A DNA stretch of 64,000 nucleotides from Chloroflexota bacterium (GCA_021325635.1 JAJPGV010000033.1:62001-126000), one strand, 5' to 3'. Shown: positions 9,348-18,612, counted from the stretch's first letter. Notes: a model not told the origin generated them from the sequence alone. Translations and numbers: made by a program.

Positions 9348-9818
9348 ATGGCGGGTGAGCTCCAGCAGGTCGTGGTGTTCGACCTGTCGGGGGAGATCTA
9401 TGCGCTGGACATCATCTACGTCAACGAGATCATTCGCATCCAGCCGGTTACGCCGGTTCCTGGCGCGGCCGACTACATCGAGGGACTCATCAACCTGCGC
9501 GGCCGAGTTGTGCCGGTGGTGGATCTGCGCAAGCGTTTCGGCCTGCCCCTGCGCGCCATCGGCGAACGGTCACGCATTATCGTCGTCCAGGTGTCCGACG
9601 ATATCGTGGGGGCGGTGGTGGACGCCGTGTCGGAAGTCGTCAACGTGGCGCCCGACATGGTTGAGCCCGCGGCCAAGGTCGTGAGCGGCGTGGACGCCGA
9701 GTACATCCGCACCATCGCCAAGATCGAGGGCCACCTGGTGGCCGTCCTGAACCCGGACAAGATTCTCGAGTACACGCCGACCGCTGAAGAGGAAGTGGTC
9801 CTGGGCACAGCTGAGTAG
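9348..9818 (+). CDS. cheW: Chemotaxis coupling protein CheW (second copy)
   Basis: This second CheW domain of 156 residues closely resembles the first: VVFDLSGEIYALDIIYVNEIIRIQPVTPVP, then YIEGLINLRGRVVPVVDLRKRFGLP, then IEGHLVAVLNPDKILE. Two paralogues directly ahead of cheA may form distinct coupling contacts in the receptor array, or serve different receptors encoded elsewhere. The ATG at 9348 is followed by the cheA start only 4 nt after its stop, which indicates translational coupling to the kinase. Confidence 0.95.
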   Translation: MAGELQQVVVFDLSGEIYALDIIYVNEIIRIQPVTPVPGAADYIEGLINLRGRVVPVVDLRKRFGLPLRAIGERSRIIVVQVSDDIVGAVVDAVSEVVNVAPDMVEPAAKVVSGVDAEYIRTIAKIEGHLVAVLNPDKILEYTPTAEEEVVLGTAE

Positions 9819-9822
9819 CGCC

Positions 9823-12126
9823 ATGCCAATGCAGTTCGACGCCAGCGAAGAGGACCTCAAGGTTTGGTTGGCCGAGGCCGACGAACAGATCGAGCTGCTT
9901 CAGAACGACGTCATCCGGCTCGAAAAGGACTATGACGATGCCCAGCTCGTAGCGGGCATCTTCCGCGCCGCGCATACGCTCAAGGGCTCATCGGCAATGA
10001 TCGGGCACGCGCGGATGGCGGAGCTGACCCATGCCATGGAAAGCGTCTTCGGCGCGGTTCGTGACGGCAAGCTGAAGCCCACGTCGGACATCGTCGACGT
10101 CATCCTGCAGGGCGTCGACGGCTTGAACGCGTTTCGGCAGGAGGTCGTCACCAAGGAGCAGAGCGACGTCGACCTGACCGACACGGTCAATGCGCTGCAT
10201 CACATCGTCGAGGAGGTTGGCGGCACTTTTGCCCGGATGCCGGGACAGCCGGCGCCAGCCGCAGCCGAGGGGCCGGCAGCGGCTCCGTCCGCCGCTCCTG
10301 CCGTAGCCGGCGATGGCGGCATCCTAGCCAGGCTGCCGCTGCTGGACGACGAACGAGAAGCGATCAAGGCCACGGTCGAGGCCGGCATTCCGGTATGGCT
10401 GGTAGAGGTGAACTTCAAGCCGGACTCGGAATGGCTGGCGGTGCGCAGCTTCCAGGTGCTCACCGACCTCAGCAACATCGCCGAGTTGCTCAAGTCCCAG
10501 CCGACCGCTGAAGAGGTCGAAGCGGAGAAGGTGAACGTCCAGCTCATGGCGGTTGTGGCCGGCTCGGACGCGGACAAGATTGCCCAAACCGTGAACTCCG
10601 TCGAGGACGTGGCGCTCAGCAGGGTGGACGCCTACCTGGCGGCGGCATTCGCCCAAGCTCCCGCAGCGGAGGCAGCCAAGGACTTGGTCCCGGCGGCCAG
10701 CCAGGCGCCGGTGCCCGAGTCGCCAAAGCAGCTCGAACCAAGCGCCACCAAGACGCCTGTCGAAGTTGCGGCCCGGCCGCCGGAGAAGATGGCCCAGAAC
10801 GTTCGGGTTGACGTCGAGCGTCTGGACAATCTCATGAACCTGGTCGGGGAGCTGGTGATCGACCGCAACCGGCTGCAGCAGATCGCCCTGCAGTTGGAGA
10901 CCGATCTTGGCGTGCACGACGCCATCGATGCGCTGAATGAGGCCGCCCAGCACGTTGGCCGCATTACGGACGAGCTGCAAGAAGAGGTCATGCGCATCCG
11001 CATGCAGCCCATCGAGAGCGTCTTCAACAAGTTCCCGAGGCTCGTGCGCGATCTTGCGCGCAAGCTCGGCAAGTCGGTTGACTTCGTGATCGAGGGCAAG
11101 GAGACCGAGCTCGATCGCTCGGTCATCGAGAAGATCGACGATCCGATCATCCATCTCCTGCGCAACGCGGTGGACCATGGGCTCGAGATGCCGGACGAGC
11201 GCCGTGCCGCTGGCAAGTCGGAAACCGGGCTGATCAAGCTCTCGGCCTGGCACGAGGAGAACCACATCGTCATCGCGGTGCAGGATGATGGCCACGGCAT
11301 CGATCCGGAGAAGCTGAAAGCCAGCGCGGTGCGCAAAGGCATCATTACCCAGGAAGTGGCGGACCGCATGGACGATCGCGCCGCGGTCGAGCTGATTTTC
11401 GCCGCCGGCTTTTCGACTGCCGCGAAAACGACCGACGTGTCCGGCAGAGGCGTGGGCATGGACATCGTGCGAGCCAACATCGAGAAACTCAGCGGCTTCG
11501 TGACGATCGAGACCGCCGTAGGGCGAGGCACACGCTTCCTGGTGAAGCTGCCGCTGACCCTGGCCATCATTCGGGCGCTGCTGGTGGGGCTGGGCGGCCA
11601 GAAGTTCGCCATACCGATGGCGACCGTCGTGGAAACCCTGCGTTTCGAGGCGCAGGACGTGCGCACGATCAAGATGCATGAAGCTATCCAGCTTCGTGGG
11701 CGCATCCTGCCGCTGGTCTCGCTGCGCGAGCTGCTGCGGCTGCCGCCGCTGCTCTACCCTGCGCCGGAGCTGCTGCTACCCGCGCCCTCTGATCATGCTT
11801 CCGGCTCCAACGGCAGCAATGGCGACGGGCAGGAGCCGGAAGGCGACCAGTCCAGCGGCATGGAAGACATGGCCTTCTACCTGGCAAGGCCCAGGCGATC
11901 GCACAAGATGTTCGTGGTGGCGGTGCGCCTGGGAGACCGACAGATGGGCCTGCAGGTCGATTCGCTCATCGGTGAGACCGAGATTGTGATCAAGCCCTTG
12001 AGCCGTTTTCTTGGCGACGTTCGTGGCATCGCCGGCGTCACCATCCTGGGCGACGGCCAGGTAGCGATCATCGTGGACATACCATCATTAGTCAATCGCG
12101 TCATGCAGGAACAGCTCCTGGCGTAG
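9823..12126 (+). CDS. cheA: Chemotaxis sensor histidine kinase CheA
   Basis: CheA autophosphorylates and passes phosphate to CheY. Domains in the 767-residue protein run in standard order. The P1/HPt domain has the phosphorylated His51 in AAHTLKGSSAM. A linker and second domain cover about 150-265 and are poorly similar to classical P2. The P3 dimerisation helix starts near 326 (NVRVDVERLDNLMNLVGELV). The ATPase has its N box near 444 (HLLRNAVDHGLE), G1 near 488 (DDGHGID) and G2 near 541 (GRGVGMDIV). A CheW-like P5 domain forms the C-terminus, with a Gly/Asn/Ser-rich insertion near 660-690. All kinase boxes are intact. Confidence 0.97.
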   Translation: MPMQFDASEEDLKVWLAEADEQIELLQNDVIRLEKDYDDAQLVAGIFRAAHTLKGSSAMIGHARMAELTHAMESVFGAVRDGKLKPTSDIVDVILQGVDGLNAFRQEVVTKEQSDVDLTDTVNALHHIVEEVGGTFARMPGQPAPAAAEGPAAAPSAAPAVAGDGGILARLPLLDDEREAIKATVEAGIPVWLVEVNFKPDSEWLAVRSFQVLTDLSNIAELLKSQPTAEEVEAEKVNVQLMAVVAGSDADKIAQTVNSVEDVALSRVDAYLAAAFAQAPAAEAAKDLVPAASQAPVPESPKQLEPSATKTPVEVAARPPEKMAQNVRVDVERLDNLMNLVGELVIDRNRLQQIALQLETDLGVHDAIDALNEAAQHVGRITDELQEEVMRIRMQPIESVFNKFPRLVRDLARKLGKSVDFVIEGKETELDRSVIEKIDDPIIHLLRNAVDHGLEMPDERRAAGKSETGLIKLSAWHEENHIVIAVQDDGHGIDPEKLKASAVRKGIITQEVADRMDDRAAVELIFAAGFSTAAKTTDVSGRGVGMDIVRANIEKLSGFVTIETAVGRGTRFLVKLPLTLAIIRALLVGLGGQKFAIPMATVVETLRFEAQDVRTIKMHEAIQLRGRILPLVSLRELLRLPPLLYPAPELLLPAPSDHASGSNGSNGDGQEPEGDQSSGMEDMAFYLARPRRSHKMFVVAVRLGDRQMGLQVDSLIGETEIVIKPLSRFLGDVRGIAGVTILGDGQVAIIVDIPSLVNRVMQEQLLA

Positions 12127-12183
12127 GAGGGGGTCAGGCTGCCGGTGGTGCGCGCCGGCAACTAAGAAGAAGGAGAAATATGA

Positions 12184-12540
12184 GTGCCTAAGATTCTCGT
12201 GGTCGATGACGCAGCTTTCATGCGTATGCGTTGCAGCAAGCTGCTTACCGAAAATGGGTACGATGTGGTCGAGGCCGAAAACGGGCTCGACGCCATCGCC
12301 AAGTACAAAGAGAGCAAGCCCGACGCAGTGCTGCTGGACATCACCATGCCGGAGATGGACGGCTTAACGGCCCTCAAAGAGATCCGCAAGGTTGATCCTG
12401 AGGCCAAGGTGGCGATGGTGACGGCCATGGGTCAGCAGTCGATGATCATGGACGCCATCAAGTCGGGCGCCAAGGATTTCGTCGTGAAGCCCTTTCAGCC
12501 GGATAGGGTCCTGGCGGCAGTAAAGAAGCTCGTCGGCTAG
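12184..12540 (+). CDS. cheY: Chemotaxis response regulator CheY
   Basis: This single receiver domain of 118 residues accepts phosphate from CheA and would bind the flagellar switch. The acidic pair Asp8/Asp9, phospho-acceptor Asp52 (LLDITMPEMDG), Thr80 and Lys102 (VKPF) are all present. Translation starts at GTG 12184, placed 8 nt after AAGGAG at 12170-12175. The ATG at 12180 is out of frame and meets a stop after three codons, so it is not the start. cheR follows after 3 nt. Confidence 0.95.
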   Translation: MPKILVVDDAAFMRMRCSKLLTENGYDVVEAENGLDAIAKYKESKPDAVLLDITMPEMDGLTALKEIRKVDPEAKVAMVTAMGQQSMIMDAIKSGAKDFVVKPFQPDRVLAAVKKLVG

Positions 12541-12543
12541 CGG

Positions 12544-13431
12544 GTGTCCAGCGTCCCGCCGAAGCGGACCGCCTGGCCGGCGGGTTCCACCTCGCTCCGC
12601 TGCACCTCTGCTGCCGGCAGCGGAGAATACCGCGCCTTTACACGCAAGCTGCGCCAGGCGACCGGCCTAGACCTGGGGGTTTACAAGTCCCAGCAGCTGG
12701 AACGCCGGCTGCGGCTGTTCATGGGCAGCCGCAAGGCGGAGGGCTTTGTGGACTATCTGCGGCTGCTCGAGAGTGACCCGGACCAGCTGGCAGCGCTGCA
12801 AGGATTCGTCAGCGTGTGCGTGTCCGAGTTCTTCCGCAGCCCGGAGCTGTTCGAATACCTGCGGGAGGAGGCGTTGCCGAGTCTCCTGCAGCGGCGAGCG
12901 ACGCTCCGCCTGTGGAGCGCAGGCTGCTCGTTCGGAGCGGAGGCTTTCAGCCTGGCGCTGCTGCTGGAAGAGCTGACTCCGGGACAGTTGCACTACATTC
13001 TGGGCAGCGACGTTCAGGAGGCGGCCATCGAGCGAGCGCACCGAGCTGCGGACTTCACCGCCGAGGAGCTGCGCCACGTGCCGGAACGCTTGTTGCAGCG
13101 ATTCTTCCTGCCCAATGACGTCTCCTCGCCCGGCGCCGGCCGGCAGGCCGTGCGGTTCGCGCTCGACCCGGATGTCCGAAGGCGAGTGACGTTCAGGCGC
13201 CACGATCTGTTGAGCGACCCGTTCGAGGGCGACTTCGATCTCATCATCTGCCGAAATGTGATGATCTATCTGACGGACGATGCCAAGGCGCGGCTGTGCC
13301 AGTCGCTGTACCATGCAATGAGGCCGGGAGGCTACCTGGTTACCGGCAGCGTCGAAGCGCTTGACGCGTTGTCCGTGGCGGGATTCAGCCGGCTGGCGGC
13401 CGGCGTATACCGGAAAGTCGTCGAGGGGTAA
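12544..13431 (+). CDS. cheR: Chemoreceptor methyltransferase CheR
   Basis: CheR methylates receptor glutamates using S-adenosylmethionine. The 295-residue protein has an N-terminal CheR domain (RAFTRKLRQATGLDLGVYKSQQLERRLR), the FVSVCVSEFFRSPELFEYL segment, and the catalytic domain with FDLIICRNVMIYLTDDAK and MRPGGYLVTGSVEAL. The SAM-binding motif reads LWSAGCSFGAEAFSLAL, where most CheR proteins have CSTGEEPYS, so one of the two glutamates is replaced by alanine. Translation starts at GTG 12544 right behind cheY. No cheB is seen in the window. Confidence 0.92.
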   Translation: MSSVPPKRTAWPAGSTSLRCTSAAGSGEYRAFTRKLRQATGLDLGVYKSQQLERRLRLFMGSRKAEGFVDYLRLLESDPDQLAALQGFVSVCVSEFFRSPELFEYLREEALPSLLQRRATLRLWSAGCSFGAEAFSLALLLEELTPGQLHYILGSDVQEAAIERAHRAADFTAEELRHVPERLLQRFFLPNDVSSPGAGRQAVRFALDPDVRRRVTFRRHDLLSDPFEGDFDLIICRNVMIYLTDDAKARLCQSLYHAMRPGGYLVTGSVEALDALSVAGFSRLAAGVYRKVVEG

Positions 13432-13434
13432 TGC

Positions 13435-13905
13435 ATGAGAGGGGTTGAGCTCGTCCAGCCATATCTGCAGGCCGCGAAGGACGTGATCGCGCGTGAGACG
13501 GGCAGCGACGTCGGCGTGGGTAAGGTGAGCTTGAAGAAGCCGCCTGCCAGTACGGACGAGGTCTCAATCCTGATTGGCGTTACCGGCCAGATCCAGGGCG
13601 TGGTCATGCTCATGATGGAGCTGCGGACGGCGCTGAACATCGTTGGCCGAATCACCGGCGAGACTTATCGTGAGCTCGACGACCTGGCGCAGAGCGCGGT
13701 CGCCGAAATGGCCAACGTCATCTCCGGTCGCGGCGGCATAGCGCTGGGGGCCGCTGGCCGGGAAACCACGATCAGCCCTCCGGCGGTGCTCGTAGGCTCA
13801 GCCGGCGGAGCCGTCTCGACGCTCGACATCCCGATCTACGCGATCCCGCTCGAAACGAGCTGCGGCACGATTGACCTGCAGGTGGCGCTCAAAGAAAACC
13901 TGTAG
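13435..13905 (+). CDS. cheX: CheX-type CheY-P phosphatase
   Basis: CheX-type proteins dephosphorylate CheY-P and terminate the signal, replacing CheZ in many non-enteric bacteria. The 156-residue protein shows the active-site pattern E-x2-N (Glu91 and Asn94 in AVAEMANVISG) that defines the CheC/CheX/FliY group, with only one copy of the motif as in CheX. The flanking ILIGVTGQIQGVVMLMM strand is typical. The ATG at 13435 lies 3 nt after the cheR stop, so the gene is part of the same operon. A hairpin follows about 45 nt downstream. Confidence 0.9.
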   Translation: MRGVELVQPYLQAAKDVIARETGSDVGVGKVSLKKPPASTDEVSILIGVTGQIQGVVMLMMELRTALNIVGRITGETYRELDDLAQSAVAEMANVISGRGGIALGAAGRETTISPPAVLVGSAGGAVSTLDIPIYAIPLETSCGTIDLQVALKENL

Positions 13906-13949
13906 GCGGTGGGCATTGCGTTTCCGCTCCCGGCTGCCCTCGCACAACG

Positions 13950-13972
13950 GTCCCTTGGGCCCAATAAGGGAC
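13950..13972 (+). terminator. Inverted repeat after the chemotaxis genes, weak terminator candidate
   Basis: GTCCCTT at 13950-13956 pairs perfectly with AAGGGAC at 13966-13972 around a 9-nt loop. It lies in the 188-nt gap between cheX and fliE. There is no clean T-run after it, so it may be an attenuating hairpin rather than a full terminator. Confidence 0.35.
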
Positions 13973-14093
13973 TTATCCTGAATCTTTAGGGGCTTGCCCG
14001 AATACTGGGACCGGCCCCGGACCGGCATACTGAACCCGCATTCCCGTGGGGAGTGGTGCTTGGCATTGCTCTCCGGCGGTGCAAGGAGTTGGC

Positions 14094-14855
14094 ATGCCGG
14101 CATTTCCCATCAGTCCCCTCTCGCCTGACCTGACGCTGGTCAAGCCCATCGGCTCGGCTGAGACCCGGCTGGGGCCCATCCCTAACGTGCCCGACGGTAT
14201 TCCGGGAATTGGCGGCATCGGAAGCGTGGAGATGCCAGGCGTCGGCGTGCTGAGCCCTGGCGTGGGAGGGCTTGCCTTCCCCTCTGCCCCGGCACTGGTC
14301 CAGCCAGCCCCCAGCTCGACCGCGGTCCCCACTGAACCGCCCGTCGGCGCACAGCCGGCCCCGGAGGTCACGCCCTTCCCGACCACCGGGCCGCAGCCTT
14401 CGGCTACGCCGACTCCCGGCCCTGCGGCGGTCCCGGCTCCCACCAGCAGCCCGGTCGCGACTGCGCACGCGGCATCTACCCCAACGCCTATGCCAAGCGG
14501 GGCGCCGGTGCAGCAGCCGCAGCAGGGCAGCCCCTACTCGACGCCACCCATCGTCTCGACCCAGGTTCCCAGCCTGGTCCAGACACCCTACTCTCCGGTC
14601 CAAACGGCTGGTTCGGCCACGCAGAATCCCCTGGCCGCGACGTTTGGCCAGTACCTCAAGGACGCGGTGGCCAACTTCAATCAGGTCCAGGGGCAGGCCG
14701 ACAACATGGTCCAGCGGCTGGCCACCGGCGACAAGGTCGACATTCACGACGTCACCTTGGCGCTGCAGAAGGCGTCGATCACCAGCCAGCTTGCCATCCA
14801 GGTGCGAAATCGACTGGTAGAGGCCTACCAGGAAGTCATGCGGATGCCTGTATGA
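14094..14855 (+). CDS. fliE: Flagellar rod/MS-ring junction protein FliE with long proline-rich N-terminal extension
   Basis: FliE joins the MS ring to the rod and is the first exported substrate. The last ~75 residues are typical FliE: FGQYLKDAVANFNQVQGQADNMVQ, a DIHDVTLALQKASI segment, and the ending VRNRLVEAYQEVMRMPV. Unlike ordinary FliE of about 100 residues, this product has about 253, with a Pro/Ala/Thr/Ser-rich region over roughly residues 60-180. ATG 14094 is chosen because AAGGAG lies at the right distance; an in-frame GTG at 14046 has no comparable site. fliF follows in operon order. Confidence 0.9.
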   Translation: MPAFPISPLSPDLTLVKPIGSAETRLGPIPNVPDGIPGIGGIGSVEMPGVGVLSPGVGGLAFPSAPALVQPAPSSTAVPTEPPVGAQPAPEVTPFPTTGPQPSATPTPGPAAVPAPTSSPVATAHAASTPTPMPSGAPVQQPQQGSPYSTPPIVSTQVPSLVQTPYSPVQTAGSATQNPLAATFGQYLKDAVANFNQVQGQADNMVQRLATGDKVDIHDVTLALQKASITSQLAIQVRNRLVEAYQEVMRMPV

Positions 14856-14919
14856 GGCCAAGCCGAGCGCGCGGAGCGCTCTGTTCGCCGGCTGAGCGCC
14901 GGCCGGTAGGAGGTTGCAG

Positions 14920-16620
14920 TTGAACAACACATTGACCGCCATACGCGACCAACTCCAGCGTATCTGGGGAGGCATGGGACGTGTCCAGAAGATCTCGGTC
15001 GGGGTGATCGCCCTGGTGGCGGTCGTCTCGCTCGGGATCTTCGTGCTCATGTCGGCTCGACCGACGTACGTGACCGTGTTCAACAACCTCAGCGACCAGG
15101 ACGCCTCGGCCATCGTTGCCAAGCTGAAGACCAGCAAGGTGCCGTACGAGACCGCCGACGGCGGGCGCACCATCAAGGTGCCGCGCGCTCAGGCGGACGA
15201 CGTGCGCCTCTCGGCCGCCGCCGCGGGCTTGCCGCAGTCCGGTGTGGTGGGCTACGAGGTGTTCGACAAGACCAGCTTCAGCACGACCGATTTCAACAAC
15301 AAGGTGAACCTGCAGCGGGCGCTCGAGGGCGAGCTGGACCGGACCGTCGCCCGGCTGGACGGGGTCCAGGGCGCCACGGTTCATCTGGTGATGCCCGAAC
15401 AGGCGCTGTTCCAGCAGCAGCAGCAGCCAGCCACGGCCGCTGTGGCGCTGCAGTTGAAGCCCGGTGTGACGCTCACGCCAGACCAGACCCGGGCCATCAC
15501 GAAGCTGGTGTCGAGCAGCGTGCAGGGGCTCAAGCCCGAGAACGTCACTGTCGTCGACCAGAACGGCAACGTCTTGACGGATGAGATTGGCCAGCCCAAT
15601 TCCACGCAGCAGGCGCTCAAGCAAACGCAGGATCAACTCAAGCTGCAGCGCGACTACGAGACCACGCTGCAGCGCGACCTGCAGAACACGCTCGATCGCG
15701 TCTTGGGACCGAGCCAGTCGGTGGTCAAGGTCACCGCGCTGCTGGACTGGGACCAGTTCCAATCCACCAGCGAGCTGTTCAGCCCCGGCAACCGGCCGGC
15801 GATTGTGCGCAGCCAGCGTCAGGTCACCGAGAATTTCCAGGGATCCGGCACGCCGCCCATAGGAGGCGTGCCCGGCACGGAATCGAACGTGCCAACCTAC
15901 CAGGGCGCTGTTGCCGGCCTGGGACCGTCGCAGTACAGTAAGACCGACAACACGCAGAACTTCGAAATTTCCAAATCCATCGAGCAGCTGGCGAAGTCGC
16001 CCGGGAGCATTAAGCGTCTGACCGTGGCAGCCCTGGTCAACACTCCGCTGGATCAGGCCGGTGTCGACAACCTGACCCGAAGTCTGCAGGCGGCGGCGGG
16101 CTACGATCCCAATCGGGGCGACGTGGTGACCGTGACCTCCCTGGCCTTCAGTAACCAAGCGGCGGACACGACCTCGGCGGCGCTCGCCGCGCGGCAGCGG
16201 CAGGAGCTGATCCAGCGCATCGTGGAGGGCGTGGGCGTGGCGCTGGTGGCGCTGGTCCTGCTGTTCTTCTTCCGCAGCCTGGTCATGAGCCTGCGTCCGG
16301 CCGAGGTAGAGCTGCTGCCTGTGCCGCTGACCGTGGGCGAGCTGTCTGGCGAAACCGCCCTCGCGGCGATGACGGATGAGGAGCTCCTGGCGGCCGCTCA
16401 GGCCGCTGCCGGGACGGGCCTGGCTACTGGTCAAGAGGCTGAAGAGGAGGCTGCTCCTGAACCCGAGCCGCAGGAGATGCTCATCGCCGAGGAGCCGCCG
16501 ATGGATCCCGAAGCAGAGCGCCGCCGCCGGGTTATCGAAGAGCGCATCAAAAACCTGGCCCGCAACAAGCCCGACGTCATAGCCCGGTTGCTGCAGACCT
16601 GGATCGACGAACGGAGATAG
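14920..16620 (+). CDS. fliF: Flagellar MS-ring protein FliF
   Basis: FliF forms the membrane-embedded MS ring on which the C ring and export gate assemble. The protein has an N-terminal membrane segment near residues 25-46 (VIALVAVVSLGIFVLM), ring-building motifs in the periplasmic-side region (VARLDGVQGATVHLVMPE and LVSSSVQGLKPENVTVVD), a second membrane segment near 430-448, and a cytoplasmic tail ending in VIARLLQTWI that binds FliG. TTG 14920 is preferred over TTG 14914 because it stands 6 nt behind GTAGGAGG. fliG begins 2 nt after the stop. Confidence 0.96.
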   Translation: MNNTLTAIRDQLQRIWGGMGRVQKISVGVIALVAVVSLGIFVLMSARPTYVTVFNNLSDQDASAIVAKLKTSKVPYETADGGRTIKVPRAQADDVRLSAAAAGLPQSGVVGYEVFDKTSFSTTDFNNKVNLQRALEGELDRTVARLDGVQGATVHLVMPEQALFQQQQQPATAAVALQLKPGVTLTPDQTRAITKLVSSSVQGLKPENVTVVDQNGNVLTDEIGQPNSTQQALKQTQDQLKLQRDYETTLQRDLQNTLDRVLGPSQSVVKVTALLDWDQFQSTSELFSPGNRPAIVRSQRQVTENFQGSGTPPIGGVPGTESNVPTYQGAVAGLGPSQYSKTDNTQNFEISKSIEQLAKSPGSIKRLTVAALVNTPLDQAGVDNLTRSLQAAAGYDPNRGDVVTVTSLAFSNQAADTTSAALAARQRQELIQRIVEGVGVALVALVLLFFFRSLVMSLRPAEVELLPVPLTVGELSGETALAAMTDEELLAAAQAAAGTGLATGQEAEEEAAPEPEPQEMLIAEEPPMDPEAERRRRVIEERIKNLARNKPDVIARLLQTWIDERR

Positions 16621-16622
16621 GG

Positions 16623-17651
16623 ATGGCGATTCAAACGGTTAGCGGCGAGACGCTCAACCTCACCGGCAAGGAAAAAGCTGCCGGTCTGCTGATCGGCCTG
16701 GGGCCCGAGATATCGGGCAACATCATCAAGCTTCTCCCTGATACAGAGCTCGACAAGATCACGACCGAGCTGCTCAACATGGAGCGGCTGGACCCATCGG
16801 TCCGAGACGCGATTTTCGAGGAGGCCTACCAGCTTTCCCTCGGCCACGAATACGTGAGCCAGGGTGGCATCGACTTTGCCCGAGACGCGCTGATTCGAGC
16901 CCTCGGCAAGGAGAAGGCCAACGAGATCCTCGACAAGATCACCTCGACTCTCCAGGAAACGCCGTTTGCCTTCATCAAGAAGGCCGATCCCGTTCAGCTC
17001 GTTAGCTACATCCAGAACGAGCACCCGCAGACGCTGGCGCTGATCCTCGCCAACCTGACCCCGATTCAGTCGGCGGCCATCCTGTCCAGCCTCGATCCAT
17101 CGATCCAGCCGGACGTCGCCCGCCGCATTGCGCTCATGGATCGCACCAGCCCAGAGGTCATCTCGCAGGTCGAAGGCGTGCTCAAGCGCAAGCTTGGCAG
17201 CGTCCTCACCCAGGAAGTCACGACCATGGGCGGACTGGAGTTCCTGGTGAAGGTGCTGAATCAGGTCGACCGCGTCACTGAGAAGACGGTGCTCGACGGT
17301 CTGGACCAGGATTCGCCTGACCTGGCCGAGGACATCAAGAAGCACATGTTCGTGTTCGAGAACATCACCATGCTGGACGACCGCTCGATCCAGCGGGTGC
17401 TCAAGGAAGTCGACAGCAAGGAGCTGGGCCTGGCCATGAAGGGCGCCAGCGAAACGGTGAAACAGCGCATCTTCAAGAACATGTCGATCCGTGCGGCCGA
17501 CATGCTGCGCGAGGACATGGCCATCTCCGGGCCGGTCCGGCTGCGCAACGTCGAGGAAGCTCAGCAGCGCATCGTCAAGATCATTCGCCGGCTCGAAGAG
17601 GCCGACGAGATCGTGATCCAGCGCGGCGGAGCGGCCGACCTTGTCGTCTAG
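16623..17651 (+). CDS. fliG: Flagellar motor switch protein FliG
   Basis: FliG is the C-ring component that contacts the stator and sets rotation direction. The 342-residue protein has its N-terminal FliF-binding domain (TGKEKAAGLLIGLGPEISGNIIKLL), the middle-domain EHPQ motif (QNEHPQTLALILANL, near residues 130-145), and the C-terminal torque helix with charged residues (KGASETVKQRIFKNMSIRAADML). Length is normal. The start ATG 16623 is preceded by GGAGATAGGG. The gene overlaps fliH by 11 bases. Confidence 0.97.
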   Translation: MAIQTVSGETLNLTGKEKAAGLLIGLGPEISGNIIKLLPDTELDKITTELLNMERLDPSVRDAIFEEAYQLSLGHEYVSQGGIDFARDALIRALGKEKANEILDKITSTLQETPFAFIKKADPVQLVSYIQNEHPQTLALILANLTPIQSAAILSSLDPSIQPDVARRIALMDRTSPEVISQVEGVLKRKLGSVLTQEVTTMGGLEFLVKVLNQVDRVTEKTVLDGLDQDSPDLAEDIKKHMFVFENITMLDDRSIQRVLKEVDSKELGLAMKGASETVKQRIFKNMSIRAADMLREDMAISGPVRLRNVEEAQQRIVKIIRRLEEADEIVIQRGGAADLVV

Positions 17652-18612
17652 CGTCCTCAGGCGAGCGATCTTCGAAGACTCGCCGCTGATCATCGACAAC
17701 GCCTTCGAGATCGAGCTGCCGCCTGCCCCCGAGCCCGAGGCAGCCCTGGCCAGCGACCTCGTCGAGGAGCTGCAGCAGGAGCACCCCGATGCGGAGCCTG
17801 AGCTGATCGAGGACGCCGTCAACGACGCCATCGATCAGATCCTGAACGACGATCAGTTCGACCTCGAGCTCGAAACGGCTCAGATCGTTGACTTAGGCGC
17901 GGACGCGGACCAGGAAGAGGAGGAGGATCTCCTTGCCGCGTCGCCGTCCCAGCCGGCCGTACCGGAAGCGATCGTCACGCCTCCGCCCCCACCCGCGGTC
18001 GATACGGAACGCGTGCTCGCGGAGGCGCGCCAGGCGGCTGAGGACATCGGCAGCCGAGCGAGGGCCGAAGCGCAGCAGGTGCTGGCTGAGGCGGACGGGC
18101 GCGCTGCCGAGATCGAGCGCGCGGCCTACGAGAAGGGCTACGGGGAGGGGCTGGCTGCCGGCAAGTCGGGCGGCGAGGACCAGTCCGTGCATATGGTGAA
18201 GCAGATTACGGCCATCGTGGACGAGGCGACCAAGCTGCACGACACCATGCTCCATGAGGCAGAGAGCGAGATGGTCGCGCTGTGCCTGGAGGTGGCTCGC
18301 AAGATCATCCAGGCCGAGCTGCGAACCAATCCCGACGTGGTCAAGAGCGTCGTTGCCGCGGCGGTCAAGAAGATCAACGGCAGCCCACGGGTGACCATCA
18401 AGGTCAACCCCAGCCAGCTCGATTCGGTGCGCCAGCACTGGCTGGCCGCCTACGGGCCAAACTATCGCGAAACCGAGTGGATCATCGAGGGTGATTCCTC
18501 GATAACCGCGGGCGGCTGTGTGCTGCAGTCCAAGTACGGCACCCTCGACGCTCAGATCGGCTCGCAGTTCGCCGAGATCCAGAAGACCTTCGCGCTGCTC
18601 CTGGGGAACTGA
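17641..18612 (+). CDS. fliH: Flagellar export regulator FliH
   Basis: FliH holds the export ATPase FliI in its inactive form and tethers it to the C ring. The 323-residue protein starts at TTG 17641, inside the end of fliG. It has a very acidic, low-complexity N-terminal half, then an Ala/Glu-rich coiled coil (about 120-180) with an AYEKGYGEGLAAGK stretch that echoes the GxxxG repeats of FliH. The C-terminal domain (CLEVARKIIQAELRTNP..., GGCVLQSKYGTLDAQIGSQ) resembles V-ATPase E/G stalk subunits. fliI begins at the base after its stop. Confidence 0.93.
   Translation: MSSSVLRRAIFEDSPLIIDNAFEIELPPAPEPEAALASDLVEELQQEHPDAEPELIEDAVNDAIDQILNDDQFDLELETAQIVDLGADADQEEEEDLLAASPSQPAVPEAIVTPPPPPAVDTERVLAEARQAAEDIGSRARAEAQQVLAEADGRAAEIERAAYEKGYGEGLAAGKSGGEDQSVHMVKQITAIVDEATKLHDTMLHEAESEMVALCLEVARKIIQAELRTNPDVVKSVVAAAVKKINGSPRVTIKVNPSQLDSVRQHWLAAYGPNYRETEWIIEGDSSITAGGCVLQSKYGTLDAQIGSQFAEIQKTFALLLGN

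Noticed and set aside
10324-11679. 451-residue minus-strand frame opposite cheA, and similar long frames opposite fliF (14836-16434) and fliG/fliH (16431-17831)
   Set aside because: All are His/Arg/Leu/Asp-rich shadows produced by GC-rich codon use on the other strand; none has recognisable domains.
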